A DNA stretch of 64,000 nt from Polyangium jinanense (GTDB lineage Bacteria; Myxococcota; Polyangia; Polyangiales; Polyangiaceae): assembly GCF_028435365.1 (NCBI RefSeq), contig NZ_JAGTJJ010000011.1, positions 159,924 to 223,923 on the forward strand. Direction: 5' to 3'. Below, piece after piece: positions 52,601 to 60,421 of this stretch. A model generated the notes under the pieces. That model made no database searches. It was not told the DNA's origin and saw only the letters and a program-made list of their open reading frames with translations. Both the position numbers and the translations under genes were made by a program. Position 1 is the stretch's first letter. Each line of letters starts with the position of its first letter.

Positions 52601-55424
52601 ATTCGGTACGCGCGCCTTGCCGCCGCGCTTCGAGCTCGTCCTTGGCATTCTTGGCGCGACCGCCCGCCCACCGCTCGAACGCGTACGCCTCGCGATCATC
52701 GAGACAGAGGACCGGGCGCCAGGAAAGCGTCGGAAAATCCGGCGCCGCCCGGAGGAACGGAATCATCGCCGGCTCCGGATATCGTTTTCGCACCGATTCG
52801 AGCGAGACGAGCTCCGGCCGCCCCTCCTCGTCGAGAACCGGCACGAGCGGGAGCGCCTCGATCCGCTCCGTGAGCGGGTGATTCCGGTGCCGCGTGATCG
52901 CCTCGATGACGTACGCCCGCAGCAATGGTCCCGGCGCGCCCGTCGGCGCATCCTTCAGCGCCGCGCGCGCGTCCGCGTTTCCTTCGAGCGCCCCGACGAT
53001 CCGCTTCAAAAGCTCGTCGCGCACGGGCACGAGAAACGCCATGTCCCGGGTCCATGCAATTCGATCCCACGAGGGCGCGGGCACGAGCCCATCGTATTCG
53101 ACGACGATCGTGGTGGGCTCGATGTACTTCTCGGTCGCGGCCACCTGGAGCAAGACCCCTGCATGGAGCCAGAGGATCTCGTCTTTCCGTGCCGGCGCGA
53201 TGACCCCTCGCCCCTGCTGCACCTCGAAAGGCATCGAGGGCAAAACTTCGGCGAACGGCCCCTCCGCGCGTCGCGACGCGCAAAGCTCGTGAAACATGGC
53301 GAGCCGCGGCGTCACGGGCTCCCGGGGCTGGCGCAAGGCTCGCGCATAAGGGACGAGCGTCACGCCCCGGAACACCTTTTCGAGCCAGCCGAGCTCGAGA
53401 TCCGTGACGGCGACGACGGGCCGCTTGTCCGGAGCAACCCCCGTGGTCCCTGGCGGCACGTGGCAAATGGCATTCGTGCGATCGACGTACGTGCGCAGCT
53501 CGGCGAGGCTCAGCGGGAGCCGGTCGGGATCGGGCGAGGGCCAGAAGCTCCGCGTCCAGATGGGCGTGTATGCAGAAAGCGCCGGCTCGGGTGGAGGGGT
53601 TTCGATGCCGAGCGCATCGGCCGCGAGCACGAACGCACCAACCGCCGCGCGCGCGAGCGGTCGCAATCGTTCGAGGTCCGCTGCGCGTTTTTCCTGGGCG
53701 AGCCGCTCGACGTGCGAGCCGAGCGCGAGGAGCGAGAGGCGCGTGAGCTGGAAGATGGCGAGGCGCAGCGCATCGCTGTCGTGCACGCCCTCGTAGGAAA
53801 AACGGGGCAGGATTTGCCCGTCCCAGGCAAGGGCCGCGTCGATCGCCAGCGGCAGTTTGTCCCGGTCGACGGTAATCGTGTCGATGTGCCGCCCCTCGAC
53901 GTAGATCCGGATGTTCGAAGGCCGCTGCCCCGAGCCGATTCCTTCCGCGCCGAGCGCGAGCTGCCCGCGCAGCCCCCGAAATACCCCGTCCTTGACGTGG
54001 AACGTCTCCTTGACGACGTGATCCGGCTCCGCCGGCACCGCGGGCTCGCTGCGCGGTCGCGCATGCAGGCGCCGCCTGCGCTCGTGCGCGGCGTGCGCCG
54101 CCGCAATGCGCTTCTCCGCGCCGTGGATCTCGAAATCGACGAGGATCCGCTCCGCGAGGCGACCACGCGCCCAGACCACATCGTCGAGCCAGGGTTCGAG
54201 CTCCGCGGGCGCGGGCTCCTTCCCTTCGAAGACGTACACGGGGGCCTTGTCCCGCGAAAGCAACGCCATCGGCGTGAGCGGCCCGCCGACGGCATTTCGA
54301 AGCAGCGGCAATTCAAGCAGCGCCCGCGCCTGCGCTGCCACGTCCCCGCCGCGTCGAAACGCCCCCGCCGCGACACACACGAATGCGCCGAGCGCATCTT
54401 CGAGCCGCGTCTTGTCGTGATCGAGGACCTCCACGTCGGGCAAAGGTTTTCCCTCACCCGTGACGAGCGCCACGAGCGTGCGCAGCGCATCGACGAGCCC
54501 GCTCCGCGCCGCCTGCTCCGCGCGGAGCGCGAGGCCCGCATCCTCGCGTAATGCGGAGCGTGAGGCATTCGTGGGCAACTCGTCCGCGTCGACCAGCACG
54601 CGAACCGGGAGCTCGACCTGCGCGTGCGCCGCGCTCGGAAACATGGGCTCCGCCGCGAAGGGCCGCCGCAAAAGAAGGACCCCGAGCTCCAGATACTCGA
54701 CGACCGGCGGCCCCGCGGGCACCGCGAGAATCTCGATGACGCCCCGCCGGATGTCCTTCTCGCGAAACCGCACGCGCAAAAGAGCCGGCGGCCGCGGCGC
54801 GAGCGGAAGTTTTTCCCCGGCCCTCCGGAGCGCGAGCGGCGCGTCGTGCATTGCATCGGCGAGGAGGCCGATCTCGCGCGGAAGCTCCCGCCGCGCCGCG
54901 CGCTTCAACGTCTCGAATCCGATACGCCGGCGCACGTGCACCCGCGTGCCCCGCTCCGGCATTCCCTTCGGCAAAGCGACCCGCTCGACCGCCGGCAGCG
55001 GCGCATCCTCGCCGGCCAGGACCGACGGAACGAACCGCACCCGCGCGGCCTTCTCCTCCCCCGCGGCGCGAAGATGAATGTCGACGAACGAAGGCCCAAG
55101 CCCGAGCGCCGCATTGACGCCGAGCGCAAGCCCCCGCAACGCGCGCCCCGAGCCCCCGGAATCCCCGAGCACGTGATCGAGCAGCCGCGGCAATTCGTTC
55201 TCCGCCACCGGCTCGCCGTCGAACACGAACACGACGTCGTCAGCGTCGTATTGCACGTCGAGGAACGTGGCCCCCGAAGCAACCGCGGCCCGCGCGATCT
55301 CTGCGGCATACAGGTGCAAATCGACGAGCAGATGCTCGCGCAGCTTGGCAAGCGCGCGCCGCGCGTCGACACGAATGCGCCCCCGGGCGAGAATCTCGCG
55401 CCCTTCCTCCCCCATTTCAGTCAT
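49692..55424 (-). CDS. 1910-residue pseudo-HSP90/sacsin-like giant protein
   Basis: Start ATG 55424 overlaps the stop of the HSP90-like gene (ATGA); the frame is open further upstream only as a shadow. The N-terminus aligns with the HSP90/GHKL fold (AAEIARAAVASGAT at 41-53), but the N-box Asn is Ala46 and the DxGxG loop reads FDGEPVA, so nucleotide binding is doubtful. VDADELPTNASRSALRED near residue 278 matches the HSP90 middle-domain motif 'VDS.DLP.N.SRE', at the same position as in the partner. A second such motif, VVNDDALPTNRGFDGI, is near 1475. Other regions, such as LPLVPVLDEEGRPELVSLES, recall sacsin-type repeats. No membrane segment or protease motif is seen. It probably acts with its ATPase partner. 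Confidence 0.8.
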   Translation of the reverse strand: MTEMGEEGREILARGRIRVDARRALAKLREHLLVDLHLYAAEIARAAVASGATFLDVQYDADDVVFVFDGEPVAENELPRLLDHVLGDSGGSGRALRGLALGVNAALGLGPSFVDIHLRAAGEEKAARVRFVPSVLAGEDAPLPAVERVALPKGMPERGTRVHVRRRIGFETLKRAARRELPREIGLLADAMHDAPLALRRAGEKLPLAPRPPALLRVRFREKDIRRGVIEILAVPAGPPVVEYLELGVLLLRRPFAAEPMFPSAAHAQVELPVRVLVDADELPTNASRSALREDAGLALRAEQAARSGLVDALRTLVALVTGEGKPLPDVEVLDHDKTRLEDALGAFVCVAAGAFRRGGDVAAQARALLELPLLRNAVGGPLTPMALLSRDKAPVYVFEGKEPAPAELEPWLDDVVWARGRLAERILVDFEIHGAEKRIAAAHAAHERRRRLHARPRSEPAVPAEPDHVVKETFHVKDGVFRGLRGQLALGAEGIGSGQRPSNIRIYVEGRHIDTITVDRDKLPLAIDAALAWDGQILPRFSYEGVHDSDALRLAIFQLTRLSLLALGSHVERLAQEKRAADLERLRPLARAAVGAFVLAADALGIETPPPEPALSAYTPIWTRSFWPSPDPDRLPLSLAELRTYVDRTNAICHVPPGTTGVAPDKRPVVAVTDLELGWLEKVFRGVTLVPYARALRQPREPVTPRLAMFHELCASRRAEGPFAEVLPSMPFEVQQGRGVIAPARKDEILWLHAGVLLQVAATEKYIEPTTIVVEYDGLVPAPSWDRIAWTRDMAFLVPVRDELLKRIVGALEGNADARAALKDAPTGAPGPLLRAYVIEAITRHRNHPLTERIEALPLVPVLDEEGRPELVSLESVRKRYPEPAMIPFLRAAPDFPTLSWRPVLCLDDREAYAFERWAGGRAKNAKDELEARRQGARTEYDRRVFRAKPVLDPFVCGPLAEPEGLTALWYEEEQTATSMSVAAALPKRGLELPAAEIEVLLDKRLLCTRELTGMPVPVVARILLASEAFVVPFSDVTPAGVSVAEARVYSAACSLAAGLVERAKGRERVAFFGDIRVLRLVAALYKVSAQDRTRSEILQADFALRTAEFRWPTVQGDERAFAELVPGANKLFYGRGRYSQWQTPTRGGSELDAPIVHAPSSSEGDLLREILVGMGYELVDVSEALASLQARRTGEAAHGRPRLPGSPAHPALRVDLASLNSHYEGEIELTESGRADVQVETLRGEVVALDVEGMFPFRAKVRVEDVELDDKDKRHLAVDLTKSAKKHLESLADKLDELPSFARTSLRRVVCAHSRKDQTLAKRRTAMRVFPDILGGFHSIADVEGDGSSPYPYVNFPPPYPTSPRPRPPLALTVEELEAIRSRATFEDVSQALKRELAADQRRLAPPLDFIGLDATQRAKCLEVIPFRGDGVLGEIGILMPEHAAARGIHVHTTRRLLCRVLDGDGWPVLAVVNDDALPTNRGFDGIKGHVAREGLRARVVGQANEHLGKWFVPPPRVLAELAVHGPVPGVPLFVKGMLWLSPSWAGAGRIEVRDATKKEPVSRPYEVPGLKHFEGTVPVCGRLLVAPTKVGNFENAETRGALTKFLLQRTVEMVDAAREQGAPAELLEGYRWILKFLGGDVGELDVVAADGSRVPASEVVAEVEAKGEVWVTRGEGTSEGVFPGQAPSFVLRDRGVLASVLRARTRIVRELGGVVLEKRAAPPPEAMQPAVLAAVHAFIYGSVVPTPPPQPSVDITPFVAPDVVEPKAPEVEGGIEEEPASSWFGGLVSRVVMLFDPPEPVEPATRALGPWLLQAIDKLGLAPGKVVTGVRYARSGRPLRFDAESGKLVLNRSHPAVRALAAKATEDPRARTLLVAAAVREINRVLEVVTDATEKRVLLSLLRGEPL

Positions 55425-57142
55425 GCCATCACCTTCGCCGAAGCCTCGAACAGCGAATCCGAAACCTTGCCGGACGGATCTTCGCGCGAGAGCAAGAGGA
55501 TCCGCGCGAGCAGGTGCGCCGCGACAAACGCATCCTCGCGCGCCCGCTCCCGCGCGGCGAGAACGGCCTCGTGGGTGACGTCGAGAAGGAGCCCACCCCG
55601 GACCCGCTCTTCGGCCCACCCTCGATCCGCAAACCCCATCCGGCAAAGCCAAACCCCGACGCCGACGCACCGCACGTCGCCCTGGACGAGGACACAAGGC
55701 GCAGCAACGGCCGCGCTCAGCCGCGCGAGCGCCACCCGATCGACCCGAATCCCCGCCCCACGCAGGGCCTTCTGCACGCCGAGGCAAAGCTCCCCGTCGG
55801 CCTTCGTGATTTCCTCGTTCGAAAGCTCGTGCAAGAGCAGCCAATGTTTTTCGACCGCGAGCGGCCCCGGCAAAGGCCCGCGCGCGGAGAGCGACGAGAC
55901 GATGGTCGGATGCGGCACGAGCACAACCGGCTCGCCGATTTGCGCGAGCGCGCGGCCGAGCTCATCCGCGAGCGGCGCGACGAACATCTCCTTGCGCTTG
56001 AAAAGCTTCCCCTCGGAAGCGACGTGTTTCCCCTCCCAGGCCGCGACGAGCGGCAAGACGACCTCGTCCTTGGGCAAAACGAGCGGCGGCGCACAAGCCG
56101 CCTCCAGCAATGCGACGTACGAGAGGACGACATCCTCGTCGTACGGCGGTTTCGCCTTCGCGAGATCCCGCGCCGCCCGCGCGAGCCGCGAGCCGAGCTC
56201 CCGCGCGAGGGATCCCCGGACGAGGTCCCGCACCTGCGAAAGGACCCCATGAAACGCCCGATCCCGGAGCACGTTGTCGCGGCTCAACGTATGCCGCAAA
56301 TGGGGACTATCGACGCGAAACCGGACCTGCTCGAGGCCCGGAAGGAGCGGCTCGGTGGTCTCGAACAGCGTGAGTCCGCGATTGTAAAACCCCGCAAACG
56401 TTGGCTTCCCCCAGGCCGGGTCCTCGGGCGCAGGCGCCGTCGCGCAAAACCGCTCCGACCCCGCCGAAGGCCCCACGACGATACGCTGTCCGCCCCGATG
56501 CGTCTCCACGAAAATCGGCGCCGGTACCCCGAGCGGCCCATCGATCCGACGCGCCCCACTCCCCTCGGCTCGATCCGGATCGGACACGTGCAACTCAATG
56601 GGCACGGCCGCATACCTGCACCACCGCAAGAGCGCCCCCTCGATCCGAGCCCGATGCTCCTCGAACCGAGCCGTCTCCATGGTCTGATGCAGCGAAACGA
56701 TCGTCCCATTGCCGGCCCGCGGCGCGAGCCGTTCGAGCTCATACCGATGATCCCGAAACAATCGAACGCGATGGCACGCCCCATCGCGCCAGGTATCAAT
56801 CTCGACGACCTCGGGATCAACGGCGAAGACACTGACAAACCCGACGCCATACTTGCCGATCTTGGACGAATCTCCCTCCTTGGAGGAATTGAACAGCGTG
56901 AGCAAAGGCCCTTCGATGACGGCCCGATCCATGCCCGCACCGTCATCCTGCACCGAGGTCGTGACACTCCCTCCCGACCGCTCGACGCGCACGACGATCG
57001 CCGTCGCCCCCGCATCGATGCTGTTCTGCACGAGCTCCCGAACGAACGCATGCGGATCGGCAAACTGCCGAACCATCTCGGCCACCGGCCCCGCCTCCGG
57101 CCTCTCCGCCACCTCACGCTTGCGCTCGGAACGATACGGCAT
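55421..57142 (-). CDS. HSP90-like (GHKL) ATPase
   Basis: 573 residues from ATG 57142; the open frame continues upstream through the tRNA antisense and is not coding. All Bergerat-fold motifs are intact: N-box ELVQNSIDAG (36-45, Asn40), DDGAGM (66-71), GKYGVGFVSVF (96-106) and GNGTIVSL (about 145). A middle domain with FYNRGLTLFETTEPLLPG and RVDSPHLRHTLSRDN (about 275-290) matches HtpG's catalytic-loop region. It is shorter than HtpG and lacks a recognisable HSP90 C-terminal dimerisation domain. Translational coupling to the giant partner suggests one complex. Candidate roles are client folding, signalling or defence; none is proven. Confidence 0.87.
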   Translation of the reverse strand: MPYRSERKREVAERPEAGPVAEMVRQFADPHAFVRELVQNSIDAGATAIVVRVERSGGSVTTSVQDDGAGMDRAVIEGPLLTLFNSSKEGDSSKIGKYGVGFVSVFAVDPEVVEIDTWRDGACHRVRLFRDHRYELERLAPRAGNGTIVSLHQTMETARFEEHRARIEGALLRWCRYAAVPIELHVSDPDRAEGSGARRIDGPLGVPAPIFVETHRGGQRIVVGPSAGSERFCATAPAPEDPAWGKPTFAGFYNRGLTLFETTEPLLPGLEQVRFRVDSPHLRHTLSRDNVLRDRAFHGVLSQVRDLVRGSLARELGSRLARAARDLAKAKPPYDEDVVLSYVALLEAACAPPLVLPKDEVVLPLVAAWEGKHVASEGKLFKRKEMFVAPLADELGRALAQIGEPVVLVPHPTIVSSLSARGPLPGPLAVEKHWLLLHELSNEEITKADGELCLGVQKALRGAGIRVDRVALARLSAAVAAPCVLVQGDVRCVGVGVWLCRMGFADRGWAEERVRGGLLLDVTHEAVLAARERAREDAFVAAHLLARILLLSREDPSGKVSDSLFEASAKVMA

Positions 57143-57334
57143 GCCGTCCGCGAGGCTACCACAACCCCCCGCAACCCAAACCGCCCACGCCGCAAGCACG
57201 TAGCCCGAGGCCGATGGGAAGGTCGTGTCGAACACGGAAGGAGCCTCGACGGAACACGAACCGCACTTGCCCCTTGACTCGCCGAACCCGCCACGTACGA
57301 TCCCGCCGTCCTTCGTTCCGAGAAGGACAGCCGT

Positions 57335-57407
57335 GCCCCCGTAGCTCAGTGGATAGAGCAGCGGTTTCCTAAACCGAAGGTCGCAGGTCCGATTCCTGCC
57401 GGGGGTG
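57335..57407 (+). tRNA. tRNA-Arg (anticodon CCU)
   Basis: A 73-base cloverleaf: acceptor GCCCCCG/CGGGGGT (one G-U pair), D-arm GCTCAGTGGATAGAGC, anticodon loop TTCCTAA giving CCT at positions 34-36, and T-arm CAGG-TCCGATT-CCTG. CCA is not encoded. The gene is intact on this side of the integrated element and is overlapped on the opposite strand by the end of the integrase gene. Confidence 0.95.
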
Positions 57408-58617
57408 CTGAGTGATTCCGCACAGTTAGCTCCTCTCGCCGTCCCGCCGCTGGATAGATCCTGGATAGATCGAGGCGGGCGGCGGGGGCGAGCAGAGCCC
57501 CCGGCGCGAGGTGGGCGTACCTCTCGGTCGAGTCCCTCGACGCGTGCCCGAGCTGGGCGGCGACTTGTTCGAGGGTCCACGGATCGCCCCACCATCCGGC
57601 GACCAGGGACGAGGCGCACGTGTGGCGGAGGTCGTGCCATCGGACGGGGCGCCCGTCGTGGCGGCGCTCGGGGCGAAGGTTCGCGGCGGCGAGCCACTCG
57701 GGCCACTCGGCGGGGGCCTTCTTCGCCTGGCGTCGAGCTCCCGAGGGGAGCGGGAAGAGGAGGCGGTGGGGGTTGGGGCGCGCGGCGACGAGGGGGAGCC
57801 ACTGATCGAGGGCCCACCGCGCGAGAGGCAGGATCGGGATGTGGTTGATCCGGCCGTTCTTGCGCGGCTTGCCGTGGGAGCCGTAGCGCACCGTGATCAT
57901 GTTCCGCGCGAGGTCGATGTCCGTGAGGTGTTGCGCCCACTGCTCGCTTTCGCGCATGCCGGTCCCGAGGGCGAAGGCGATCAGGCATCGGCCTTCGAGG
58001 GGGATCGCCTCGCACGTGAGGATCGCGGTCTGCTCCTCGGGGGTGAGGTACGTCCACGGGTCGTGGGTGCGGGCCTTCTTCTTCTGAGGAAGGCGGACAC
58101 CGCGGGCGGGGTTCGCCTCGAGGTGGCCCGCTTCGACCGCGGCCTCAAGGGCGCACCGAAGGAGGTTCAGGCTGTACTGCGCGGTGTCGTGGGAGATCTT
58201 GCGGTCCTTCGTCTTCTTGTGGCCCTGCCCGGGTGCGGCCTTCTTCCGAAGGAGTTCGCGTCCCCACTCGCGGACGTCCTGCGTGCGGATCGAAGCGACG
58301 TGCCAGTCTGCGAAATAGGCCGTGTCGATGTGCCTTCGCCAGCGGGATCGGTCGGTCTTGACGTCGCGGTTTCCGCCGAGCTCTCGCTCGTCCAGGTAGC
58401 GCACGCCCCACGCTCGGAGCGTCAAGCCTCCGGGCTCGGTGGCGTCCGCTTGGCCGATCTTCACGAGCGCGGCTTCGAGCAAGTCCTCGGCTTCCTCGTA
58501 CGTGGCGCACGGGCGGAGGCGCGCGCCGGCCCCGGGGAGGCGGGGGCGGAACGTGCCGTTCGGCATCTCCTCGATCGTTCCGCGGCCTCGCCCGCGGCGT
58601 TTGTCCTTCTCGCTCAT
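57346..58617 (-). CDS. Tyrosine site-specific integrase
   Basis: 423 residues from ATG 58617. The N-terminal SAM-like core-binding domain is at about 65-160. Catalytic residues are Arg in GTGMRESEQ, HDLRHTCAS (HxxR), LGHAS (His/Lys region) and the nucleophile Tyr in STERYAHLAPG. The last 20 residues (ending GLGNRCSIH) are read from the antisense strand of the tRNA-Arg gene, so the stop lies inside the attachment site and would change on excision. Upstream it overlaps the 105-residue gene by 4 bases. It is expected to recombine the tRNA 3' end with the element's attP. Confidence 0.93.
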   Translation of the reverse strand: MSEKDKRRGRGRGTIEEMPNGTFRPRLPGAGARLRPCATYEEAEDLLEAALVKIGQADATEPGGLTLRAWGVRYLDERELGGNRDVKTDRSRWRRHIDTAYFADWHVASIRTQDVREWGRELLRKKAAPGQGHKKTKDRKISHDTAQYSLNLLRCALEAAVEAGHLEANPARGVRLPQKKKARTHDPWTYLTPEEQTAILTCEAIPLEGRCLIAFALGTGMRESEQWAQHLTDIDLARNMITVRYGSHGKPRKNGRINHIPILPLARWALDQWLPLVAARPNPHRLLFPLPSGARRQAKKAPAEWPEWLAAANLRPERRHDGRPVRWHDLRHTCASSLVAGWWGDPWTLEQVAAQLGHASRDSTERYAHLAPGALLAPAARLDLSRIYPAAGRREELTVRNHSAPPAGIGPATFGLGNRCSIH

Positions 58618-58931
58618 TTATTTATCTTGTAACCGAGGCGGCGGAGGTCTTCCGTCGCTCGCTGCATGTCGAGCTCACTCGGGGGACGAATGGGCGGCGG
58701 CGGTGGGAGATCGAATCGCACGGGGCGACGGCGCGGCCGGTTGTCGCCCGGCTCGTCGCCTTCGGGCGCCTCGATGAGGTCGGCGAGCCTGCGTAGAAGG
58801 AGGGCGATTTGCGTCCACTTCCCGCTGACACGCGGGCGCGCTGTGGGTGCTCGGGCGGCTTTCAGCCGGCGCGGCGCGGCGGCCTCTTGCCCTTCGCCCT
58901 GGTCGTCGCGTCGTCGCTCCGCTCGCGCCAT
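58614..58931 (-). CDS. Small hypothetical protein coupled to the integrase
   Basis: 105 residues; its TGA overlaps the integrase ATG (ATGA). A basic N-terminus (1-30) is followed by a helix (WTQIALLLRRLADLIEA), a Pro-rich segment, and a C-terminal helix PSELDMQRATEDLRRLGYKI. The size, position and coupling fit an excisionase or directionality factor, but there is no winged-helix or MerR-like motif, so this remains a guess. Confidence 0.65.
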   Translation of the reverse strand: MARAERRRDDQGEGQEAAAPRRLKAARAPTARPRVSGKWTQIALLLRRLADLIEAPEGDEPGDNRPRRRPVRFDLPPPPPIRPPSELDMQRATEDLRRLGYKINK

Positions 58932-59027
58932 GGCAGCACGCTCCCGGCCCGCGCGATCGGCGCGGGGCTCGGGAGACGGTACTGGCAGGCGACAACCATG
59001 TCAACTGCCAACACGGACGCCCATCCC

Positions 59028-59486
59028 CTACGTAGCGCGCGCTCGGGTGCGCGTCGCCTTCTTCGCCGGGGCTGCGCCGGTGATCTCTCGTTCCTGCTTG
59101 AGGAAGGCTTCGCGAGCGCGGAAGGCGTCGATCCACCACAGGACGGTGCGGGCCTCGGCGTCCTTGACCGGCATCCCGAGCACGGCGCGGATCGCCTCCT
59201 CGTCGACGCCTCCGTCTCGCGCGATGCTCGCGGCGAGGGCGCGATTCGGGATCGGATCTTCCTCCGTCTCCTCCATCGGTCCCTGGCCGGTCATCAGCCA
59301 CTCCATGTTCACGCGCAGCGCCTTCGCGACGCGCTGAACCGTCGTGGCGGTCCCCCCAAACTTCCCCCGCTGCTTGCTCTCAAGCCTGCTCGTCGTCCCC
59401 TGCGACACGCCTGCGAGGCGATCGAGCTCGGTGCTCTTGATGCCGCGGAGCTGACGGGCCTGCTTGACCCGGTCCCCAAGATCCAT
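59028..59486 (-). CDS. XRE-family phage-type repressor
   Basis: 152 residues from ATG 59486; the open frame adds 12 residues upstream without a site. The helix-turn-helix is at 3-60: DLGDRVKQARQLRGIKSTEL, GVSQGTTSRLESKQRGK, TVQRVAKALRVNMEWLMTGQG, the usual phage-repressor start. Residues 70-150 are helical and charged with no LexA-like Ser/Lys protease dyad, so induction by self-cleavage is unlikely. It diverges from the methyltransferase gene across a 26-bp palindrome, which it probably binds. Confidence 0.87.
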   Translation of the reverse strand: MDLGDRVKQARQLRGIKSTELDRLAGVSQGTTSRLESKQRGKFGGTATTVQRVAKALRVNMEWLMTGQGPMEETEEDPIPNRALAASIARDGGVDEEAIRAVLGMPVKDAEARTVLWWIDAFRAREAFLKQEREITGAAPAKKATRTRARAT

Positions 59487-59539
59487 GGCTCGATGCTGCA
59501 CACGGTCCGGCCGTGGTTGCAAGCACCTTTTGCCCCTGT

Positions 59540-59565
59540 CCTACGTTGTCACTTGACAACATAGG
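59540..59565. promoter_or_regulatory. Operator palindrome in the repressor/methyltransferase divergent region
   Basis: CCTACGTTGTCA-CT-TGACAACATAGG: two 12-base arms matching at 11 positions. A -35-like TTGACA at 59553-59558, pointing right, lies inside the right arm, so binding would block rightward transcription. The leftward repressor promoter probably also lies here. No clear -10 box could be placed in the GC-rich flank. Confidence 0.75.
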
Positions 59566-59589
59566 GTCGGCGGGTGGATCGTGGGCTCG

Positions 59590-60420
59590 ATGTCGGCGGC
59601 ACGATCGACGGACGGGCGGGACGAGCTTCGCGGCGAAGGGACGCTCGCCGAGGTGCTCGATGGGCTGGCGGGGTGGCATCTCGCGACGGCGGACGCGCTC
59701 GAGCTCGCCGAGGAGCTGCCGGACGGCTGCGCGCATGCCGTGTGGATCGATCCGCCCTATTGCTCGGGCGGATACACGGAGACGGCGCGGCGGCAGGCGC
59801 GCGGGATGCTCACGCACGGGAGCGTCAAAAAGCTCGGCTGGTTCATCAATGACAACATGGGCTCGGCCGGGCTCGTGTGGCTCCTTCGGTGCGTCGCGGT
59901 GCAGGCGTTCCGCGTGCTGGTCGAGGGCGGGAGCCTCGGGGTTTTCTGTGACTGGAAGATGATCCCCCTCCTCGCTCCGGCTCTCGAATCGAGCGGGCTC
60001 CGGTGGCAGGCGATGGTGATCTGGGACAAGGAGCAACCGGGGCTCGGGACGGGGTTTCGCGCTCAGCATGAGGTGGTTCTCCATTTCGTGAAGGGGACCG
60101 GCGTCTTTCACGATGCGAGAACGGGGAACGTGCTGCGGCAGGCGCGGATCCCTACGCCGGACCGGAATCATCAAACGGCAAAGCCTCCGGACCTGATCGA
60201 GCGGTGCCTTTCGGTCGTGGCTCCTCCCGGGGGCCTGGTCGTCGATTTCTTTACCGGCGGCGGCTCGACGGGCGTTGCAGCGCGGCGGCTCGGGATGCGG
60301 TTCGTCGGATGCGAGATCGATCCGGGCATCGCGGCGCATGCGCGGGAGGCGATCAAATCGCAATGCACCGACGCGCGGCGGCTGGTGAAGGCAAACCAAC
60401 TCGGGCTGTTCGGGGAATAG
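59590..60420 (+). CDS. DNA (adenine-N6 type) methyltransferase
   Basis: 276 residues from ATG 59590; a GTG at 59581 is possible. The motif order is IDPPYCSGG (motif IV, residues about 55-63) first and VVDFFTGGGSTGVAA (motif I, FxGxG) near the C-terminus, defining a beta-class amino-methyltransferase. DPPY favours N6-adenine over N4-cytosine. A short target-recognition region lies between about 90 and 190. There is no adjacent restriction endonuclease, so this looks like an orphan phage enzyme for self-protection or regulation. The next gene begins 1 base after its stop. Confidence 0.9.
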   Translation: MSAARSTDGRDELRGEGTLAEVLDGLAGWHLATADALELAEELPDGCAHAVWIDPPYCSGGYTETARRQARGMLTHGSVKKLGWFINDNMGSAGLVWLLRCVAVQAFRVLVEGGSLGVFCDWKMIPLLAPALESSGLRWQAMVIWDKEQPGLGTGFRAQHEVVLHFVKGTGVFHDARTGNVLRQARIPTPDRNHQTAKPPDLIERCLSVVAPPGGLVVDFFTGGGSTGVAARRLGMRFVGCEIDPGIAAHAREAIKSQCTDARRLVKANQLGLFGE

Positions 60421-60421
60421 G

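Noticed and set aside
49683..54551. 1622-codon open frame on the plus strand
   Set aside because: It is an Arg/His/Glu-rich shadow of the giant HSP90-like partner gene with no recognisable domain.
57146..58057. Extension of the HSP90-like gene upstream through the tRNA region
   Set aside because: The extra frame is mostly antisense to the integrase and includes an antisense translation of the tRNA (a well-known false peptide), with no start site.
59590..60420. Restriction-modification system
   Set aside because: Only the methyltransferase is present; neither neighbour has nuclease motifs.
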